From Oscillospiraceae bacterium (GTDB lineage: Bacteria > Bacillota_A > Clostridia > Oscillospirales > JAAYXM01): a stretch of 13,620 nucleotides of DNA. Position numbers and translations under genes: made by a program. Of the stretch, positions 12,304 through 13,620 are shown piece by piece; the first letter of the stretch is position 1; every line of letters begins with the position of its first letter. The notes below the pieces were generated by a model that saw only the letters and a program-made list of their open reading frames with translations, was not told the DNA's origin and did not search any database. Location: positions 1-13,620 of the forward strand of contig JAFQVE010000152.1 in NCBI GenBank assembly GCA_017408185.1, read 5' to 3'.

Positions 12304-13620
12304 TTACTTTACAAGACCTAAAAGTCTTACGAAGATTGCAGCTGCCTCTGCTCTTGTTGCTGTGCGGAGCGGAGCGAAGGTTCCGTCGGAGTTACCGGAA
12401 AGAACGCCTGCATTTGTTGCCCACTCAACTGCTGCCTTTGCAAACTCAGAAATCTTAGCGCTGTCAGAGTAAGTTACCTCACTGTTACCTGCAGCTTCGA
12501 TATTGTTTGCAACTGCATATCTGTGGATAATAGCTGCCATCTGCTCACGTGTGATGTTGTTATTCGGAGCAAACTTATCTGCTGAAACACCGTTTACGAT
12601 GCTGTTTGCGCTTGCCCATGCAACTGCATCTGCATAATACTGATTTGCCGGAACGTCTGCAAAGCTTGATGCAGCTGTAACTTCCGGAGAACCTGCAAGG
12701 CGGTAGAGAATTGTTACAAACATACCGCGTGTAAGGCTCTGAGAAGGCGCAAATGTTGTTGCGGAAACGCCGTTCATAAGTCCCTTGTCATAAGCTTCCT
12801 TAACAACGCTGTAGTACCATGCGCCTGCCGGAACGTCAACGAAGAATGACGGAGCGGACGGAACGATTGTTCCTTCTGTCTTGTCTTCATCCTTCTGACC
12901 GAGGTCATCAGCGCCTGTGTTGGACTTGTCGCCGCCTGCTGCGAGACCGCCGCCATTGCCGTTGCCGGAAGGACGGCTCGGATTTGAACCGGTGGTCTTC
13001 TCCTCGAAAACAGCTACAAGACGATAGCACTTATCCTGATCAACTGTTATGGTTGCCTTTTCAGACTCTATAGCATTGTACCAGCTAATAAACTCATAAC
13101 CGTCGTCTGCCTTTGCAGTAAGCTTATTTGTCTTGATACCGTTTGAATAATCTGTATCTCTTACCCATACCTTATCCTTGTTTGTTACAGTACCTTTTCC
13201 GTAAATCTCAACATCAGCATAAACGTACTTAAGCGATGACTTTGTATCAACAAACTGATTATTTGCAATGTTTTCTTCGCCGTTATAAACAAGCTCATAC
13301 TTATCGGCATCAGCGCCTGTAAGAACTATGACGCTTGAGAGAACAGGGAAGTTTTCAACATTGGAATAATCAACAGCTTCAACGTTGATATCATATTCTA
13401 CGATATCCGTGAGAGCTTCGCCCTCTGCATTGAAGAACTGAACCTTGAGGCTATCCTTATAATAATAGTTGTTTGCTTTAACATAGAAGTACTCTGTACC
13501 ATCTATTTCGTTTTCGCATTCATCCTTACCTGCTTCATCCCAGCTGATATAATATTCATCGCTGTCACAGAATGCATATCTGATAAATGCTGCATCCTCA
13601 ACCGTTGTTGAGAAACCAAT
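12304..13620 (-). CDS. C-terminal part of a cell-surface protein with three SLH domains (5' end outside window)
   Basis: The frame is open from the window edge for 438 residues to a TAA at 12304-12306; the true start and signal peptide lie beyond 13620. Residues 1-140 look like beta-rich, Ig-like extracellular sequence (for example EYFYVKANNYYYKDSLKVQFF). Residues 141-207, ending in DDGYEFISWYN...CYRLVAVFEE, resemble a divergent InlB B-repeat (Listeria-Bacteroides repeat) domain. A Gly/Ser/Asp/Lys-rich linker covers about 208-258. Three S-layer homology domains follow: SLH1 259-311 (FFVDVPAGAWYY), SLH2 319-371 (SFADVPANQYYADAV) and SLH3 384-438 (YSDSAKISEFAKAAVEW). SLH triplets anchor proteins to pyruvylated secondary cell-wall polymer, so this is a wall-bound surface protein. 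A methionine at 12775-12777 inside SLH1 is not the start. Ligand or enzymatic role is unknown. Confidence 0.92.
   Translation of the reverse strand: MGFSTTVEDAAFIRYAFCDSDEYYISWDEAGKDECENEIDGTEYFYVKANNYYYKDSLKVQFFNAEGEALTDIVEYDINVEAVDYSNVENFPVLSSVIVLTGADADKYELVYNGEENIANNQFVDTKSSLKYVYADVEIYGKGTVTNKDKVWVRDTDYSNGIKTNKLTAKADDGYEFISWYNAIESEKATITVDQDKCYRLVAVFEEKTTGSNPSRPSGNGNGGGLAAGGDKSNTGADDLGQKDEDKTEGTIVPSAPSFFVDVPAGAWYYSVVKEAYDKGLMNGVSATTFAPSQSLTRGMFVTILYRLAGSPEVTAASSFADVPANQYYADAVAWASANSIVNGVSADKFAPNNNITREQMAAIIHRYAVANNIEAAGNSEVTYSDSAKISEFAKAAVEWATNAGVLSGNSDGTFAPLRTATRAEAAAIFVRLLGLVK

Noticed and set aside
12134..12472. 112-codon plus-strand open frame
   Set aside because: It crosses the structured RNA and two terminators and then runs antisense to the SLH domains.
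12774..12956. 60-codon minus-strand frame near the SLH start, hinting at a frameshift
   Set aside because: The SLH frame itself is open without interruption from 12304 to the window edge, so no frameshift is needed.
1..13620. CRISPR arrays, tRNA, rRNA, insertion sequences, phage genes
   Set aside because: No regular spaced repeats, cloverleaf sequences, transposases or phage proteins were found on either strand.

Overview
The window looks like chromosomal DNA of an anaerobic Firmicute of class Clostridia, probably an Oscillospirales or Lachnospirales gut-type organism. The basis is indirect: AGGAGG-type ribosome sites, sigma-A promoters, compact intrinsic terminators, an S-layer-homology surface protein, a clostridial-type membrane pyrophosphatase, and a small protein resembling DUF6809. 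No taxonomic marker gene is present, so this is inference.

Region 1 (1-9300) is a carbohydrate-processing neighbourhood made of cytoplasmic enzymes only. From the left: a possible gene tail cut by the edge (1-258, +); a neutral-ceramidase-like hydrolase (221-1555, -); a divergent Gfo/Idh/MocA oxidoreductase (1739-2698, +); and a three-gene leftward operon of a GH4 NAD-dependent glycosidase (4710-6083), a xylose-isomerase-like TIM-barrel protein (3860-4702) and an alpha/beta hydrolase (2811-3833). An AraC-family regulator (6246-7061, +) is divergent from this operon and probably controls it. A two-gene rightward operon of further Gfo/Idh/MocA oxidoreductases follows (7290-8366, 8383-9264), driven by a promoter with both consensus hexamers. 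The inferred theme is redox-assisted breakdown of an unusual or decorated glycoside. GH4 enzymes and many Gfo/Idh/MocA enzymes oxidise a sugar hydroxyl with NAD, the TIM-barrel protein could isomerise or cleave the product, and the two hydrolases could remove ester or amide substituents. No transporter or sugar kinase is in the window, so uptake must be encoded elsewhere.

Region 2 (9300-11700) holds two strong hairpins, the second serving convergent genes, and hppA, a membrane-bound ion-pumping pyrophosphatase on the minus strand. Its promoter is flanked by a 9-bp dyad.

Region 3 (11700-13620) holds an 84-residue DUF6809-like protein, a 314-bp gap, and the C-terminal 438 residues of a surface protein ending in three SLH domains. 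The gap is the most interesting part. On the minus strand it carries a near-consensus promoter, a 114-nt rod-shaped RNA whose ends pair, and a strong intrinsic terminator. All six non-Watson-Crick pairs in its two main stems are G-U on the minus-strand RNA, which supports an undescribed small RNA or a terminating leader of the small gene.
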